64,000 nt of DNA from Pseudomonadota bacterium (GCA_023391375.1 JAEWBB010000016.1:1-64000); one strand, 5' to 3'; shown: positions 8,762-18,881, numbered from the stretch's first letter. Numbers and translations: made by a program. Notes: a model not told the origin generated them from the letters alone.

Positions 8762-10099
8762 TCAGGCGCCGTTCCGGCCCACCTTCAGGAGGGTCGCCAG
8801 CCGCGCCTTGAAGGCGTTCATCTCGGTCGGGTCGGGCGCGGCGGCCTGCGCGAAATCGACGCTGCGCGGATCAACCGCGACGCCGTTGCGGTAGACCTCG
8901 AAGTGGAGGTGCGGGCCGGTCGACAGGCCGGTCGTGCCGACATAGCCGATGACCTGCCCCTGGACGACGTGCATGCCGGGCGACACGACCATCCGGCTCA
9001 TGTGGTTGTAGCTCGATGCCAGGCCGGCGCCATGGTCGATCCGCACCTGCTGGCCATAGCCCCCGGCCCAGGCGGCGCGGGCGATGGTGCCGTCGGCCGA
9101 GGCATGGATCGGCGTTCCCCAGGCGGCGCCGAAGTCGATCCCGCGATGCATCCGGGCATAGTGCAGGATCGGGTGGTAGCGCAGCCCGAAGCCCGAGGTG
9201 ATGCGCCCCGCCACCGGCCATTCGAACCCGCCGCCGACCGGCGTCAGGCTGTTGGCGCTGTACCAGCCGGGCTTGCCGGCGTGGGTCCAGCGCATCAGCT
9301 GCACCGGCTTGCCGCCCGACCGGTCGATGCCGGCATACAGCAGCGGCCCGGTGCGGTTCTCGCCGCCCGGCACGCGCTTGTTGGAAATGATGAGGTCGAA
9401 GCGGTCGTCCGGCGTCAGGTCGCTGCCGACGTCGAGCTGGGTCGCCAGCGCCTTCAGATAATCGCTCGCCGTGTCGGGCGCGATTCCGGCCGATCGCAGC
9501 GCCCAGTAGAGCCCGTCGCCGACCCGCCCGCGCACCCTGAGCGGCGTTTCGTCGACCTTCAGCCGGGTGACGATCGCCGACAGGCCGACGCCCGAGGGAA
9601 TGATCCGGATGTCGGTGTCGAGCCCGGCGCGCAGCGCGACGAGTTCGACCGGCCGGCGGCCCGCGGGGTCCTTGCGGCCGAGCTTGAGCTGGATCCGCGA
9701 TCCCGGTTCGACCGACTGGCCGGCGAGGATCGACTGAACTTCCGCCGCTTCCGAATCGCGCGCGCCCAGCCTTGCCAGCAGCGCGCCCAGCCGGTCGCCG
9801 GCGGCGAAGCGGACGAACATCTCGATTTCGGCGCGTTCGGGCGCGGCCTCGATCGGCTCGGCCAGCGCCGTCGCGCTCATCCGTCCGCCTGACTGCCCGC
9901 CGGCCGACGCGGGGGCGATTCCCAGGTCGCGAAGCGCGCGCGCCTCTTCGGTCAGCGGCGTGTTGGCGAAGGTCGGCACCGCCTGCAGCACCATCAGCAC
10001 CGCGGCGCCCGCGGCCAGTGCGACGGGCACGGCGCTGCGCAGCCGAACGCCCTGGCGCGGCGCGGCGATGCCCACATGCTGTCGTTCGATCCGCTGCAT
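8762..10099 (-). CDS. M23 family metallopeptidase (putative peptidoglycan endopeptidase)
   Basis: The 445-residue protein has one N-terminal membrane segment or uncleaved signal (about residues 22-45), a middle region resembling the OapA/LysM-like adaptor of M23 proteins, and a C-terminal lysostaphin-type peptidase domain. The zinc motifs are intact: HRGID (H-x3-D) and HLHFEV (H-x-H). Such enzymes cut peptide cross-links in peptidoglycan during growth or division. The gene is divergent from the helicase at 10181, with an 81-base gap containing both promoters. No partner is adjacent. Confidence 0.88.
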   Translation of the reverse strand: MQRIERQHVGIAAPRQGVRLRSAVPVALAAGAAVLMVLQAVPTFANTPLTEEARALRDLGIAPASAGGQSGGRMSATALAEPIEAAPERAEIEMFVRFAAGDRLGALLARLGARDSEAAEVQSILAGQSVEPGSRIQLKLGRKDPAGRRPVELVALRAGLDTDIRIIPSGVGLSAIVTRLKVDETPLRVRGRVGDGLYWALRSAGIAPDTASDYLKALATQLDVGSDLTPDDRFDLIISNKRVPGGENRTGPLLYAGIDRSGGKPVQLMRWTHAGKPGWYSANSLTPVGGGFEWPVAGRITSGFGLRYHPILHYARMHRGIDFGAAWGTPIHASADGTIARAAWAGGYGQQVRIDHGAGLASSYNHMSRMVVSPGMHVVQGQVIGYVGTTGLSTGPHLHFEVYRNGVAVDPRSVDFAQAAAPDPTEMNAFKARLATLLKVGRNGA

Positions 10100-10180
10100 T
10101 GCGACGAACAGAATGGAGCATCATGGTTAAGAAGCCCTGAAAGCCTTGCGCATGGCGCAGGCCGTGCCAACATCGCATCC

Positions 10181-12721
10181 ATGGCCGCCCCCAACGACGG
10201 CATCCTGCGGGCGATTCTCGGCCCTACCAATACCGGCAAGACCCACTTGGCGATCGAGCGGATGTGCGCCCATTCGTCCGGCGTCATCGGCTTCCCGCTG
10301 CGCCTCCTGGCGCGCGAGGTTTACGACCGCGTCGTCGCCATCAAGGGCGCCAGTTCGGTCGCGCTGCTTACCGGCGAGGAGCGGATCGTCCCGCCGCAGG
10401 TGCGCTACGTCCTCGCCACCGCCGAATCGATGCCCGTCCGCACGGGCCGCGAGGATCGCAAGAAGGAAGGCCAGTTCCCCGACCAGTTCGCCTTCGCCGC
10501 GATCGACGAGGCGCAATTGGGAATCGACCCCGAGCGCGGCCATGTCTTCACCGACCGGATGCTGCGCGCCCGCGGCCGCGAGGAAACGCTGATCCTCGGG
10601 TCGGACACACTGAAGCCGCTGGTCCGCAAGCTGCTCCCCGATGCGGAAATCGTCAGCCGCCCGCGCTTTTCGACCCTGCGCTACGCCGGCGCCGCCAAGC
10701 TGTCGCGCCTGCCGCCGCGCAGCGCGATCGTCGCCTTCAGCGCCGAGCAGGTCTACGCGCTGGCCGAGATGCTGCGCCGCTTCAAAGGCGGCGCCGCGGT
10801 CGTCATGGGCGCCCTGTCGCCGGCCACCCGCAACGCCCAGGTCGACATGTTCCAGCGCGGCGAGGTCGATTACCTCGTCGCCACCGATGCCATCGGCATG
10901 GGCCTCAACATGGACGTCACCCATGTCGCCTTCGCCGGCCTCGACAAGTTCGATGGCCGCCGCCAGCGCCGCCTGACGATCCCCGAGATGGCCCAGATCG
11001 CCGGCCGCGCCGGCCGCCACCAGCGTGACGGCAGCTTCGGCACCCTGGGCCTGGGCGGCGACAGCGCGCCGCTATTCAGCGAAGAGGAAGTGACTGCGAT
11101 CGAAGAGCATCGCTTCCGCCCTCTCGACAGCCTCTACTGGCGCAACAGCGAGCTCGATTTTACCGACGTCCGCTCGCTGATCGCCAGCCTCGAATATAAG
11201 AGCGACGACCCGCTGCTCCGGTCCGCTCCGCTGGCCATCGACCTCGCCGTGCTCAAGCACATCGCCGAGGACCCGGCCGTCGCCGATGACAAGGGCCAGC
11301 GGGCGAGGCGCCTGTGGGCCGCCTGCGGCCTGCCCGATTTCCGGAAAGTGGGGCCGATGCACCATGCCCGCATGGTCCGCCGCCTCTACGGCTATATCGC
11401 CGAGGGCGGGCACGTGCCGCACGAATGGTTCGCGGCCGAAGTCGCGCGCCTCGACCGGGTCGAAGGCGATATCGAGGCGCTGGCCGACCGCCTCGCCGGG
11501 ATCCGCAGCTGGGCCTACATCGCCCAGCGCGCCGACTGGCTGGCCGATCCGGCGAAGTGGGCCGCCCGCACCCGCGATGTCGAGGCGCGGCTCAGCGATG
11601 CGTTGCACGAACGGCTGACCCAGCGTTTCGTCGACCGCCGCACCGCCGTCCTCGTCCGCGACATCGGCGCGCGCGGGGCCGATGCCCTGCCGGTCACCGT
11701 CGCCGCCGACGGCGAGGTCAGCGTCGGGCCGGAACCGATCGGCCACCTGTCCGGCTTCGAATTCCGGGTCGACCCGACCGCCCGCCTCGCCGACAAGCGG
11801 CTGCTCCTCGCCGCCGCCGAACGGCGCCTCGGCGACGAGCTCGACCGTCGCGCCGGGGCGCTGGTTTCGGCCGACGACGACGCATTCGCGCTGGTCGAGG
11901 AGGATGGACAGCTGGCCATCGCCTGGACCGAAGGCGGCCATCTCCTCGCCCGCCTGTCCCCCGGCCGCTCGCTGCTCGAACCCGCGGTGCGCACGACCCG
12001 CGCGCTCGACCGGCTGTCCGCCCACCGCCGCGCCGCGCTTCGCGCCCGGCTGGAGCGCTGGGTCGAGGCTGAGGTCGCCCGACACCTCGCCCCGCTCAAA
12101 GCCCTGTCCCGCGCCGCCACCGACCGTTCGGCCACCGCCGGGGTGCGCGCGCTCGCCGCCATGCTGGTCGATGCCGGCGGCGTCCTGCCGCGCAAGACGA
12201 TGACCGCCCAGCTCGCCCAGCTCGACAAGGCCGACCGCCACGCGCTGCACCGCTTGAAGGTCCGGCTCGGCGCGCTCGACCTGTTCGTGCCCGCGCTGTT
12301 GAAGCCCGCCGCCCAGCGGTGGCGCGCCGCGCTGGGCGCAATCCGCGCCGGGCAGCCGATGCCGCGCCTCCCGGCCGACGGCGCCGCCACCTTGGGCGGC
12401 GATGCCGATCCGCGCGGCGCAAGCCTTGCCTTCCGCCGCTTCGGCCAGCGCTGGATCCGGGTCGACCTCGCCGACCGGCTGGCGACCCACGCCCACCTGT
12501 TCCGCCAATCCGGACAGGGGGAGGCGGTTGACGCGGCCCTCGTCACCAGCCTCGGCCTCCATGCCGACACGCTGGCCCGGCTGATGGCCGAAATCGGCTT
12601 CGTGCCGGCGGGCGAAAGCTGGGCCTGGCGCGGCAACCGCCGGCCCCGCCCGATGCGGCGTGACAAGGGGCCGAAGCCCGGCAACGCCTTTGCCGAACTG
12701 GCCAAGCTCAAGCGCAAATAG
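10181..12721 (+). CDS. Suv3-like DEAD/H-box RNA helicase
   Basis: The 846-residue superfamily 2 helicase has Walker A GPTNTGKT near the start (about residues 14-21), a DEAQ-type motif II (AIDEAQLG), and motif VI-like QIAGRAGR. The GLNMDVTHVAF segment is typical of Suv3, the mitochondrial degradosome helicase; alphaproteobacterial relatives probably act in RNA turnover. The long C-terminal region is Ala/Arg-rich and ends with a basic tail. The ATG at 10181 is preferred because the Walker motif then sits at the usual short distance. It is followed without a gap by the S4 protein, and then FdxA, an order common in alphaproteobacteria. Confidence 0.85.
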   Translation: MAAPNDGILRAILGPTNTGKTHLAIERMCAHSSGVIGFPLRLLAREVYDRVVAIKGASSVALLTGEERIVPPQVRYVLATAESMPVRTGREDRKKEGQFPDQFAFAAIDEAQLGIDPERGHVFTDRMLRARGREETLILGSDTLKPLVRKLLPDAEIVSRPRFSTLRYAGAAKLSRLPPRSAIVAFSAEQVYALAEMLRRFKGGAAVVMGALSPATRNAQVDMFQRGEVDYLVATDAIGMGLNMDVTHVAFAGLDKFDGRRQRRLTIPEMAQIAGRAGRHQRDGSFGTLGLGGDSAPLFSEEEVTAIEEHRFRPLDSLYWRNSELDFTDVRSLIASLEYKSDDPLLRSAPLAIDLAVLKHIAEDPAVADDKGQRARRLWAACGLPDFRKVGPMHHARMVRRLYGYIAEGGHVPHEWFAAEVARLDRVEGDIEALADRLAGIRSWAYIAQRADWLADPAKWAARTRDVEARLSDALHERLTQRFVDRRTAVLVRDIGARGADALPVTVAADGEVSVGPEPIGHLSGFEFRVDPTARLADKRLLLAAAERRLGDELDRRAGALVSADDDAFALVEEDGQLAIAWTEGGHLLARLSPGRSLLEPAVRTTRALDRLSAHRRAALRARLERWVEAEVARHLAPLKALSRAATDRSATAGVRALAAMLVDAGGVLPRKTMTAQLAQLDKADRHALHRLKVRLGALDLFVPALLKPAAQRWRAALGAIRAGQPMPRLPADGAATLGGDADPRGASLAFRRFGQRWIRVDLADRLATHAHLFRQSGQGEAVDAALVTSLGLHADTLARLMAEIGFVPAGESWAWRGNRRPRPMRRDKGPKPGNAFAELAKLKRK

Positions 12722-13003
12722 GTGCGGATCGACCGGCTTCTCTTTTTCCTCCGGTTGATGAAGTCGCGCACCCAGGCGCAGGCGCTGGTCGAGCAGGGGC
12801 ACGTCCGCATCGACGGCCGCCACGCCGCCAAGCCCAGTGACGAGGTCCGCGTCGGCTCGGTCATCGCCTTTCCCCTGCGCGGCGATGTGCGCGTCCTGCG
12901 CATCCTTTCGCTCCCCACGCGGCGCGGCCCGCCGGCCGAAGCGCGCGGCCATTACGAGGAGCTCGCCGCTGCGAACGTCTCGCATCAAGGCGCGGGCGAT
13001 TGA
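12722..13003 (+). CDS. S4 domain RNA-binding protein (Hsp15-like)
   Basis: This 93-residue protein is mostly an S4 RNA-binding fold: the RIDRLLFFLRLMKSR start, then the QALVEQGHVRIDG block. Related proteins such as Hsp15 bind stalled or free 50S subunits and rRNA. It begins with GTG immediately after the helicase stop codon, so translational coupling is expected. The tail after residue 65 is Arg/Pro-rich. Its neighbours suggest an RNA-metabolism operon. Confidence 0.8.
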   Translation: MRIDRLLFFLRLMKSRTQAQALVEQGHVRIDGRHAAKPSDEVRVGSVIAFPLRGDVRVLRILSLPTRRGPPAEARGHYEELAAANVSHQGAGD

Positions 13004-13057
13004 CAGCCGCCCCCGCGCGGACCTAGCGAAACGGCGAATAAAGGGAGCTTCACGACC

Positions 13058-13399
13058 ATGACCTACGTCGTCACCGACGCCTGCATCCGCTGCAAATATA
13101 TGGACTGCGTCGAGGTCTGTCCGGTCGACTGCTTCTACGAGGGCGAGAACATGCTCGTCATCAACCCCAACGAATGCATCGACTGCGGCGTGTGCGAACC
13201 GGAATGCCCGGCCGAGGCGATCCTGCCCGACACCGAGAACGGCCTCGAGAAGATGCTCGAGCTCAACGCCACCTTCTCGGCGCAGTGGCCCAACGTCACC
13301 CGCAAGAACGACCAGACCCCCGCCGATGCCGACGAGCACAAGGGCGAAGAGGGCAAGTATGACAAGTATTTCTCGCCCGAACCCGGCCAGGGCGACTAA
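13058..13399 (+). CDS. fdxA: Ferredoxin FdxA (3Fe-4S / 4Fe-4S type)
   Basis: The 113-residue protein carries the two cysteine blocks of seven-iron ferredoxins: CIRCKYMDCVEVCPVDC near residues 9-25 and CIDCGVCEPECP near 39-50. The C-terminal tail, rich in Asp, Glu and Lys, is typical of FdxA. It is an electron-transfer protein in the cytosol; partners cannot be inferred. A GGGAG ribosome binding site lies ahead of the ATG. It follows the helicase and S4 genes on the same strand. In many alphaproteobacteria a carD gene comes next, but here the following gene is unrelated. Confidence 0.92.
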   Translation: MTYVVTDACIRCKYMDCVEVCPVDCFYEGENMLVINPNECIDCGVCEPECPAEAILPDTENGLEKMLELNATFSAQWPNVTRKNDQTPADADEHKGEEGKYDKYFSPEPGQGD

Positions 13400-13410
13400 G
13401 CGGCCCAGCG

Positions 13411-13941
13411 ATGGCGCGGATGGTCCTCGACCGCCCGGTCGGCCTTCCCGTCGGACCGCTGGCCGGCGCGCTCCGCCGCCATCTTCCCGAATATCGCTGG
13501 CAGGTCGGCGACGGGCCGCAGGACGGCCTCCTCCCGCTCGACCGGCCGGCGGGGATCATCGGCCGTTCGGGCGACGCGATGGTCATGCTCGGCCTCGACC
13601 TGGTCGAAGGGACACTCGACGCGGGCGACGCGCCGCCGCACGCCTTCCATGTCCGCCTCACCGGCCCCACCACCGACGAACGGGCGCTGGCCGAACGGCT
13701 GCTGTTCCTGGTCGGTGATGCCCTGACCGCCCAGGGCGGCGGCGCGTTGCAGGTCGAAGAGGGCGGGCACTGGTTCAGCGCCGACGAACTGCGCGACCGC
13801 AGTGAGTCGCTCGGCGGCCCGCCGCCCGCGTTGTCCGAAGATCCCGCCCCGCCGCCGCCGGTCACGCTCGATCCGCCGTCCCCTTCCTTCCCGCGCGGCA
13901 CTGGCACCGACCGTCCGTCGTTCGGGCGGCGCGGCACCTGA
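13411..13941 (+). CDS. Conserved hypothetical protein, 176 aa
   Basis: I do not recognise the family. The first 130 residues look like a compact globular domain with regular hydrophobic spacing; the last 45 are rich in Pro and Ser and probably disordered. The coding-strand choice rests on the 11-base gap from fdxA, codon-position GC pattern and the same direction as neighbours. An antisense frame over the same bases (13396-13770) is less convincing. No signal peptide or membrane segment is apparent. Confidence 0.5.
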   Translation: MARMVLDRPVGLPVGPLAGALRRHLPEYRWQVGDGPQDGLLPLDRPAGIIGRSGDAMVMLGLDLVEGTLDAGDAPPHAFHVRLTGPTTDERALAERLLFLVGDALTAQGGGALQVEEGGHWFSADELRDRSESLGGPPPALSEDPAPPPPVTLDPPSPSFPRGTGTDRPSFGRRGT

Positions 13942-14004
13942 CGCGGTTACGGAGGCGCAACCATCGCCCGCGTCGCGCGTAGGTGCGCAAGAGGAGAGCG
14001 TTTG

Positions 14005-14355
14005 ATGCGTCGCCTGCCCGTCGTCCTGTTCGCTGTGTTGGCGCTGTCGGCCTGTATCAAGCCTGCCCCGCCCCCTTCCTCCGCGCCGCCCGAAGTCGTG
14101 GCCGGCACCGCGACGGTCAGCCTCGCCACATTGCCGCCTGCGACGGTGGCGGCATGGACCGGGCGCTGGACCAGTGGCGGGCGCACGCTCGACATCGCCC
14201 GCAGCGGCGACGCGCTGACCGCCAACGGCCTGCCGCTGACCTTCGTCGGGCTCGGCACGTTCAGCGACCGCGCCGGCACCTCCTACCTGTTCGGGCCGGA
14301 CGGCCAGTTACGAACCTTCACCGCGGCGGGAGCCGAAATACGCTGGACGCGTTAG
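14005..14355 (+). CDS. Small lipoprotein, 116 aa
   Basis: The N-terminus is a clear lipoprotein signal: two Arg, a hydrophobic stretch, then LSAC with the lipidated Cys near residue 15. The mature part begins with a Pro/Ser-rich linker followed by a roughly 75-residue domain that I do not recognise (WTGRWTSGGRTLDI repeats suggest a small beta-barrel). An in-frame TTG at 14002 is an alternative start; the purine-rich AGGAGAG upstream serves both. Likely anchored in the inner or outer membrane, facing the periplasm. Confidence 0.7.
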   Translation: MRRLPVVLFAVLALSACIKPAPPPSSAPPEVVAGTATVSLATLPPATVAAWTGRWTSGGRTLDIARSGDALTANGLPLTFVGLGTFSDRAGTSYLFGPDGQLRTFTAAGAEIRWTR

Positions 14356-14410
14356 GGCGCGAACGCACAACGGGGACACACACGTCATGACCATCGACAG
14401 GGGCCATTCC

Positions 14411-15265
14411 ATGAAGACCATTTTGCTGCCCGCGCTGCTCGGCGCGACCGCCTTCCTCGCCGCGCCCGCGATGGCGCAGGACGCCACCGCCGCGCAGTCG
14501 CTGCCGCCTGCCGACCAGCTGGGCGACATGTACACCATCGGCGTCGGCGCTGGGTACATCCCCGACTATGAGGGCAGCGACGACTATCGCATCATCCCCG
14601 CCGCGGCGTTCCGCGCCAGCGTCGACGGCTACAGCATCTCAACCGTCGGCACGTCGATCCAGGCGGACGTGATCCGCAAGCAGCCGGGCCAGAAGATCAA
14701 GCTCGACCTCGGGCCGATCGTCGGCGTCCGCCTCAACCGCACCGGCAAGATCAAGGACGATTTGGTCGACCGCCTGCCCGAGCTGAAGACCGCGTTCGAA
14801 CTCGGCGCTTTCGGCGGCGTGACCGCCTACGGCCTCACCAACCCCTACGACAGCCTGACCTTCAAGATCAGCGGCCGCAAGGACGTCGGCAAGGCGCATC
14901 GCTCGACGATCATCACGCCGGAGGTCAGCTTCTCGACCCCGCTGTCGAAGACCTTCTACGTCTCGGCCAGCGCCTCGGCCGACTGGGCGGGCGACAAGTA
15001 CGCCGACTATTATTTCTCGGTGACGCCCGAAGACAGCCTCGCCTCGACCCTGCCGGTCTATCACGCCGATGGCGGGTTCAAGGATTGGAAGCTGGGCCTG
15101 CTGGCGAATGCGTCGCTTTCGGGTGACCTGCGCAAGGGCTTCTCGCTGTTCGGCATGGCCAATTACAGCCACCTCGCCGGCGACTTCGCCGACAGCCCGC
15201 TGGTCGCCGATCGGGGCAGCGCGTCGCAGTGGCTGTTCGCCGCGGGGCTGGGGTATAGCTGGTAA
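14411..15265 (+). CDS. MipA/OmpV family outer-membrane protein
   Basis: The 284-residue protein has a signal peptide ending in AMA-QD (about residue 20). The remainder has many amphipathic beta strands and a terminal aromatic residue (YSW), consistent with an outer-membrane barrel. The early GVGAGYIPDYEGSDDYRIIP block is the hallmark of the MipA/OmpV family. Members have been linked to scaffolding of peptidoglycan enzymes or to general porin-like roles; specificity is not readable here. An ATG at 14387 is in frame, but the one at 14411 directly precedes the signal sequence and follows an AGGGG box. Confidence 0.85.
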   Translation: MKTILLPALLGATAFLAAPAMAQDATAAQSLPPADQLGDMYTIGVGAGYIPDYEGSDDYRIIPAAAFRASVDGYSISTVGTSIQADVIRKQPGQKIKLDLGPIVGVRLNRTGKIKDDLVDRLPELKTAFELGAFGGVTAYGLTNPYDSLTFKISGRKDVGKAHRSTIITPEVSFSTPLSKTFYVSASASADWAGDKYADYYFSVTPEDSLASTLPVYHADGGFKDWKLGLLANASLSGDLRKGFSLFGMANYSHLAGDFADSPLVADRGSASQWLFAAGLGYSW

Positions 15266-15350
15266 GGCCGTTCATTTGGGCGCAAGCTGGGCATGCGACA
15301 AGCGCCGCCGACCGGCGCCGGGAGGGTCGCCGCAACAGGAGTGTCCACCG

Positions 15351-15806
15351 ATGAACCGCAAGCTTTTCGCCCTCGCGCTGCTGCTGCCTGCACCATTGTT
15401 CGCGCAGGCCGCGCAGTCGATTTCGCGTGCCGAATTCGAAGCCAAGGTCTCCACCGAATTCAACGACATGGATTCGAACAAGGACGGCAGCGTGACCAAG
15501 GCCGAGGCCGAGGCGTGGCAGGTCAAGACCGCGACCCAGATCGCGACCGCGCGCAACAAGGCGATCTTCACCAAGCTCGACGCCGACAAGAACGGCTCGA
15601 TCAGCGCCGCCGAGTTCGCCCGCCTCGGGCCGACCGTGACCAAGGCCAACGCCGACCCGCTGATGGCCAGCCTCGACACCAACAAGGACGGCAAGATCAC
15701 CAAGGCCGAACATACGACCGCGGTCGCCGCCCGCTTTAACGCGATGGACACCAATAAGGACGGCGCCATCAGCGAGGCCGAGGCGCGCGCCGCCGCGCCC
15801 AAGTAA
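15351..15806 (+). CDS. Exported EF-hand protein with four calcium-binding loops
   Basis: The 151-residue protein has a signal peptide (residues 1-20, cleaved near FAQA) followed by four canonical DxNxDGxI-type loops, at about 41-52, 77-88, 109-120 and 133-144. All loop positions carry the expected Asp, Asn and Gly residues, with Glu or Asp at the last position. This predicts a periplasmic Ca2+-binding or Ca2+-buffering protein; no enzyme domain is attached. A terminator follows 20 bases after the stop. Translation from the ATG at 15351 is supported by ACAGGAG upstream. Confidence 0.88.
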   Translation: MNRKLFALALLLPAPLFAQAAQSISRAEFEAKVSTEFNDMDSNKDGSVTKAEAEAWQVKTATQIATARNKAIFTKLDADKNGSISAAEFARLGPTVTKANADPLMASLDTNKDGKITKAEHTTAVAARFNAMDTNKDGAISEAEARAAAPK

Positions 15807-15824
15807 GCCTCTCCACCTGAAACG

Positions 15825-15860
15825 AAGGGCGCGGCGGCAACGCGCCGTCGGGCCCTTTTT
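15825..15860 (+). terminator. Rho-independent terminator after the EF-hand gene
   Basis: AAGGGC pairs with GCCCTT, and an inner CGGCG/CGCCG stem extends the hairpin, followed by five T. It lies between the EF-hand gene and the convergent regulator gene. Confidence 0.75.
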
Positions 15861-15864
15861 CATG

Positions 15865-16164
15865 TCAGGCGCCGGCGAGCCGCTTCAGCGCCTCGACGTG
15901 CGCCGCGAACGCCTTCCGGCCGGCCGGCGTCAGCACCGCCCAGGTCCGCTGCCGCCCGTCGATCGCCGACTTGCGCAAGGTGACGTACCCCGCCTCGGCC
16001 AGCGCCGAGAGATGCTTGCTCATCACCGAATCCGCCACCCCGGCGATGTCCCGCAGCCGGGAAAACTCGGCGTCCTGGGCGTTCGACAGCACCGCCGCCA
16101 CCTGTAGCCGCACCGGCTGGTGGAAGACGGGATCGAACCCCGCCATCGGATCGTCGCGGCCCAT
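15865..16164 (-). CDS. Winged-helix transcriptional regulator (MarR/ArsR-like), 99 aa
   Basis: The 99-residue protein is one winged-helix domain: the QVAAVLSNAQDAEFSRLRDIAG region, recognition-helix-like SVMSKHLSALAEAGYV, then a wing with GRQRTWAVLTPAGRKAF. It resembles the compact 'transcriptional regulator' family related to MarR and PadR. Its ATG overlaps the stop of the upstream membrane-protein gene (TGATG), so the two form an operon. The three palindromes upstream of that operon (16623-16693) are good candidates for its own operator sites, giving autoregulation. No ligand-binding domain is present. Confidence 0.8.
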   Translation of the reverse strand: MGRDDPMAGFDPVFHQPVRLQVAAVLSNAQDAEFSRLRDIAGVADSVMSKHLSALAEAGYVTLRKSAIDGRQRTWAVLTPAGRKAFAAHVEALKRLAGA

Positions 16165-16604
16165 CAGGCCACGCCCATTTCGCGCCGGAAGATGCGCTGC
16201 CACATCACGCTCATGGCGGTGGCGATGGCGGCGGCGATAAAGGCCAGCCCGACCCGCGTCGCCATCGCCAGGCCCGCTTCCTTGGCGTGGATTTCGGCGA
16301 AGACGATCACCAGCATGACCCCCAGCATGACGAACGTCAGCGGCCGGGTCGCGCCCTTGCGATAGCCGTTGATGAACATCCCCATCCGCCGCCGGTCGCT
16401 GACAACAATCGCCGCCATGCCGGCGAACGCGGCCGCCAGCAGCACGAAATTGAGCGGCTGCCCCAGCCCGCTCGACATCACGATCGTGCCCATCAGCGCG
16501 CCGAACGCCGCGTGCCGCCACGGCGGGCAGTCCGCCGCCCGCGCCAGCGCCGCCTTGGCATCCCCCACCGTGCCGAGCGCGGCCATCGCTTCCGTCTTTT
16601 CCAT
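16164..16604 (-). CDS. Small integral membrane protein in operon with the regulator
   Basis: The protein of about 146 residues has a soluble N-terminal segment and four predicted membrane helices (roughly residues 30-50, 54-70, 90-107 and 115-135). I do not recognise a named family, but membrane proteins of this size often accompany small winged-helix regulators of this type. ATG 16604 is preferred over 16610 because AAGGGG then lies 7 bases upstream. The operon is preceded by three palindromes likely bound by the downstream-encoded regulator. The sequence does not reveal its substrate or signal. Confidence 0.7.
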   Translation of the reverse strand: MEKTEAMAALGTVGDAKAALARAADCPPWRHAAFGALMGTIVMSSGLGQPLNFVLLAAAFAGMAAIVVSDRRRMGMFINGYRKGATRPLTFVMLGVMLVIVFAEIHAKEAGLAMATRVGLAFIAAAIATAMSVMWQRIFRREMGVA

Positions 16605-16622
16605 CGTCATTCCCCTTTGTGA

Positions 16623-16639
16623 CTTTCCAATCTGGAAAG
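16623..16639. promoter_or_regulatory. Operator-like palindrome 1 of 3
   Basis: CTTTCC and GGAAAG flank a 5-base spacer, forming an inverted repeat just before the small membrane protein gene. It overlaps the likely transcription start region on the minus strand. The same arms recur twice nearby. Confidence 0.7.
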
Positions 16640-16653
16640 CGATCTAACACCGA

Positions 16654-16670
16654 CTTTCCGATTCGGAAAG
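16654..16670. promoter_or_regulatory. Operator-like palindrome 2 of 3
   Basis: CTTTCCGATTCGGAAAG is a perfect palindrome apart from the central base. Its centre is 31 bases from palindrome 1. On the minus strand it would overlap a plausible -35 region, with a TTAGAT -10-like hexamer 16 bases downstream. Confidence 0.7.
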
Positions 16671-16676
16671 CGGAAA

Positions 16677-16693
16677 CTTTCCAACTTGGAAAG
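16677..16693. promoter_or_regulatory. Operator-like palindrome 3 of 3
   Basis: CTTTCCAACTTGGAAAG is a perfect palindrome apart from the central base, with its centre 23 bases from that of palindrome 2. All three copies share the CTTTCC/GGAAAG arms and a 5-base spacer. Confidence 0.7.
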
Positions 16694-16736
16694 TAATGCG
16701 CGCTGGACCCCATGCTCGCGAGCGCCTAAACGCCCC

Positions 16737-16829
16737 TCATCCCCGGGGAGCCGACAGCGGCTGAGAGGCAGTTCGAGACTGCGACCCGTCGAACCTGATG
16801 CCGTTCAGACGGCCGTAGGGAGCGGATGA
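16737..16829 (+). ncRNA. TPP riboswitch (THI element) controlling thiC
   Basis: The conserved core is present: GGGGAGCC, GGCTGAGAGG (contains CTGAGA), GACCCGTCGAACCTGATG (contains ACCTGAT) and GTAGGGAGC. TCATCC at 16737-16742 pairs with GGATGA at 16824-16829 as helix P1, and GCAGT/ACTGC forms the P3 arm. It ends about 35 bases before thiC, which fits control of translation or of early termination by thiamine pyrophosphate. Riboswitches of this class upstream of thiC are well established. Confidence 0.95.
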
Positions 16830-16869
16830 CGGGCCTCCCGCCATCCCTCCACCCATGGAGTGAATGACG

Positions 16870-18759
<1,890 letters not shown>

Positions 18760-18790
18760 ATTAACCGACGGGACGAACTGTCTCAAAGCG

Positions 18791-18835
18791 TCAAATGCGA
18801 GAAAATCGATTTACCATTTGAGAAGGCTATTTTTT
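18791..18835 (+). terminator. Possible thiC terminator: inverted repeat followed by T run
   Basis: TCAAATG (18791-18797) and its exact complement CATTTGA (18815-18821) can form a 7-bp stem with a 17-base loop; six T follow at 18830-18835. The stem is AT-rich and the loop large, so termination may be weak. The same bases could instead be part of the control region for the next gene. Confidence 0.4.
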
Positions 18836-18876
18836 CAAAAAAATTGGGTAAACCAGTCAGGCTCGGTCATCTTAAC

Positions 18877-18881
18877 GGAGG
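18877..18881 (+). promoter_or_regulatory. Strong Shine-Dalgarno site that fixes a TTG start
   Basis: GGAGG lies 6 bases before the TTG at 18888. No ATG or GTG of that frame has a comparable site, which makes the TTG start the best reading. Confidence 0.75.

Noticed and set aside
11072..13339. A long open frame of 755 codons on the minus strand opposite the helicase
   Set aside because: It is antisense to well-supported helicase, S4 and ferredoxin genes. Such frames are expected in GC-rich DNA, where stop codons are rare in the mirror frame.
13396..13770. Minus-strand frame opposite the 176-residue hypothetical gene
   Set aside because: The plus-strand frame fits better with the neighbouring operon direction and codon-position pattern; the antisense frame has no supporting motif.
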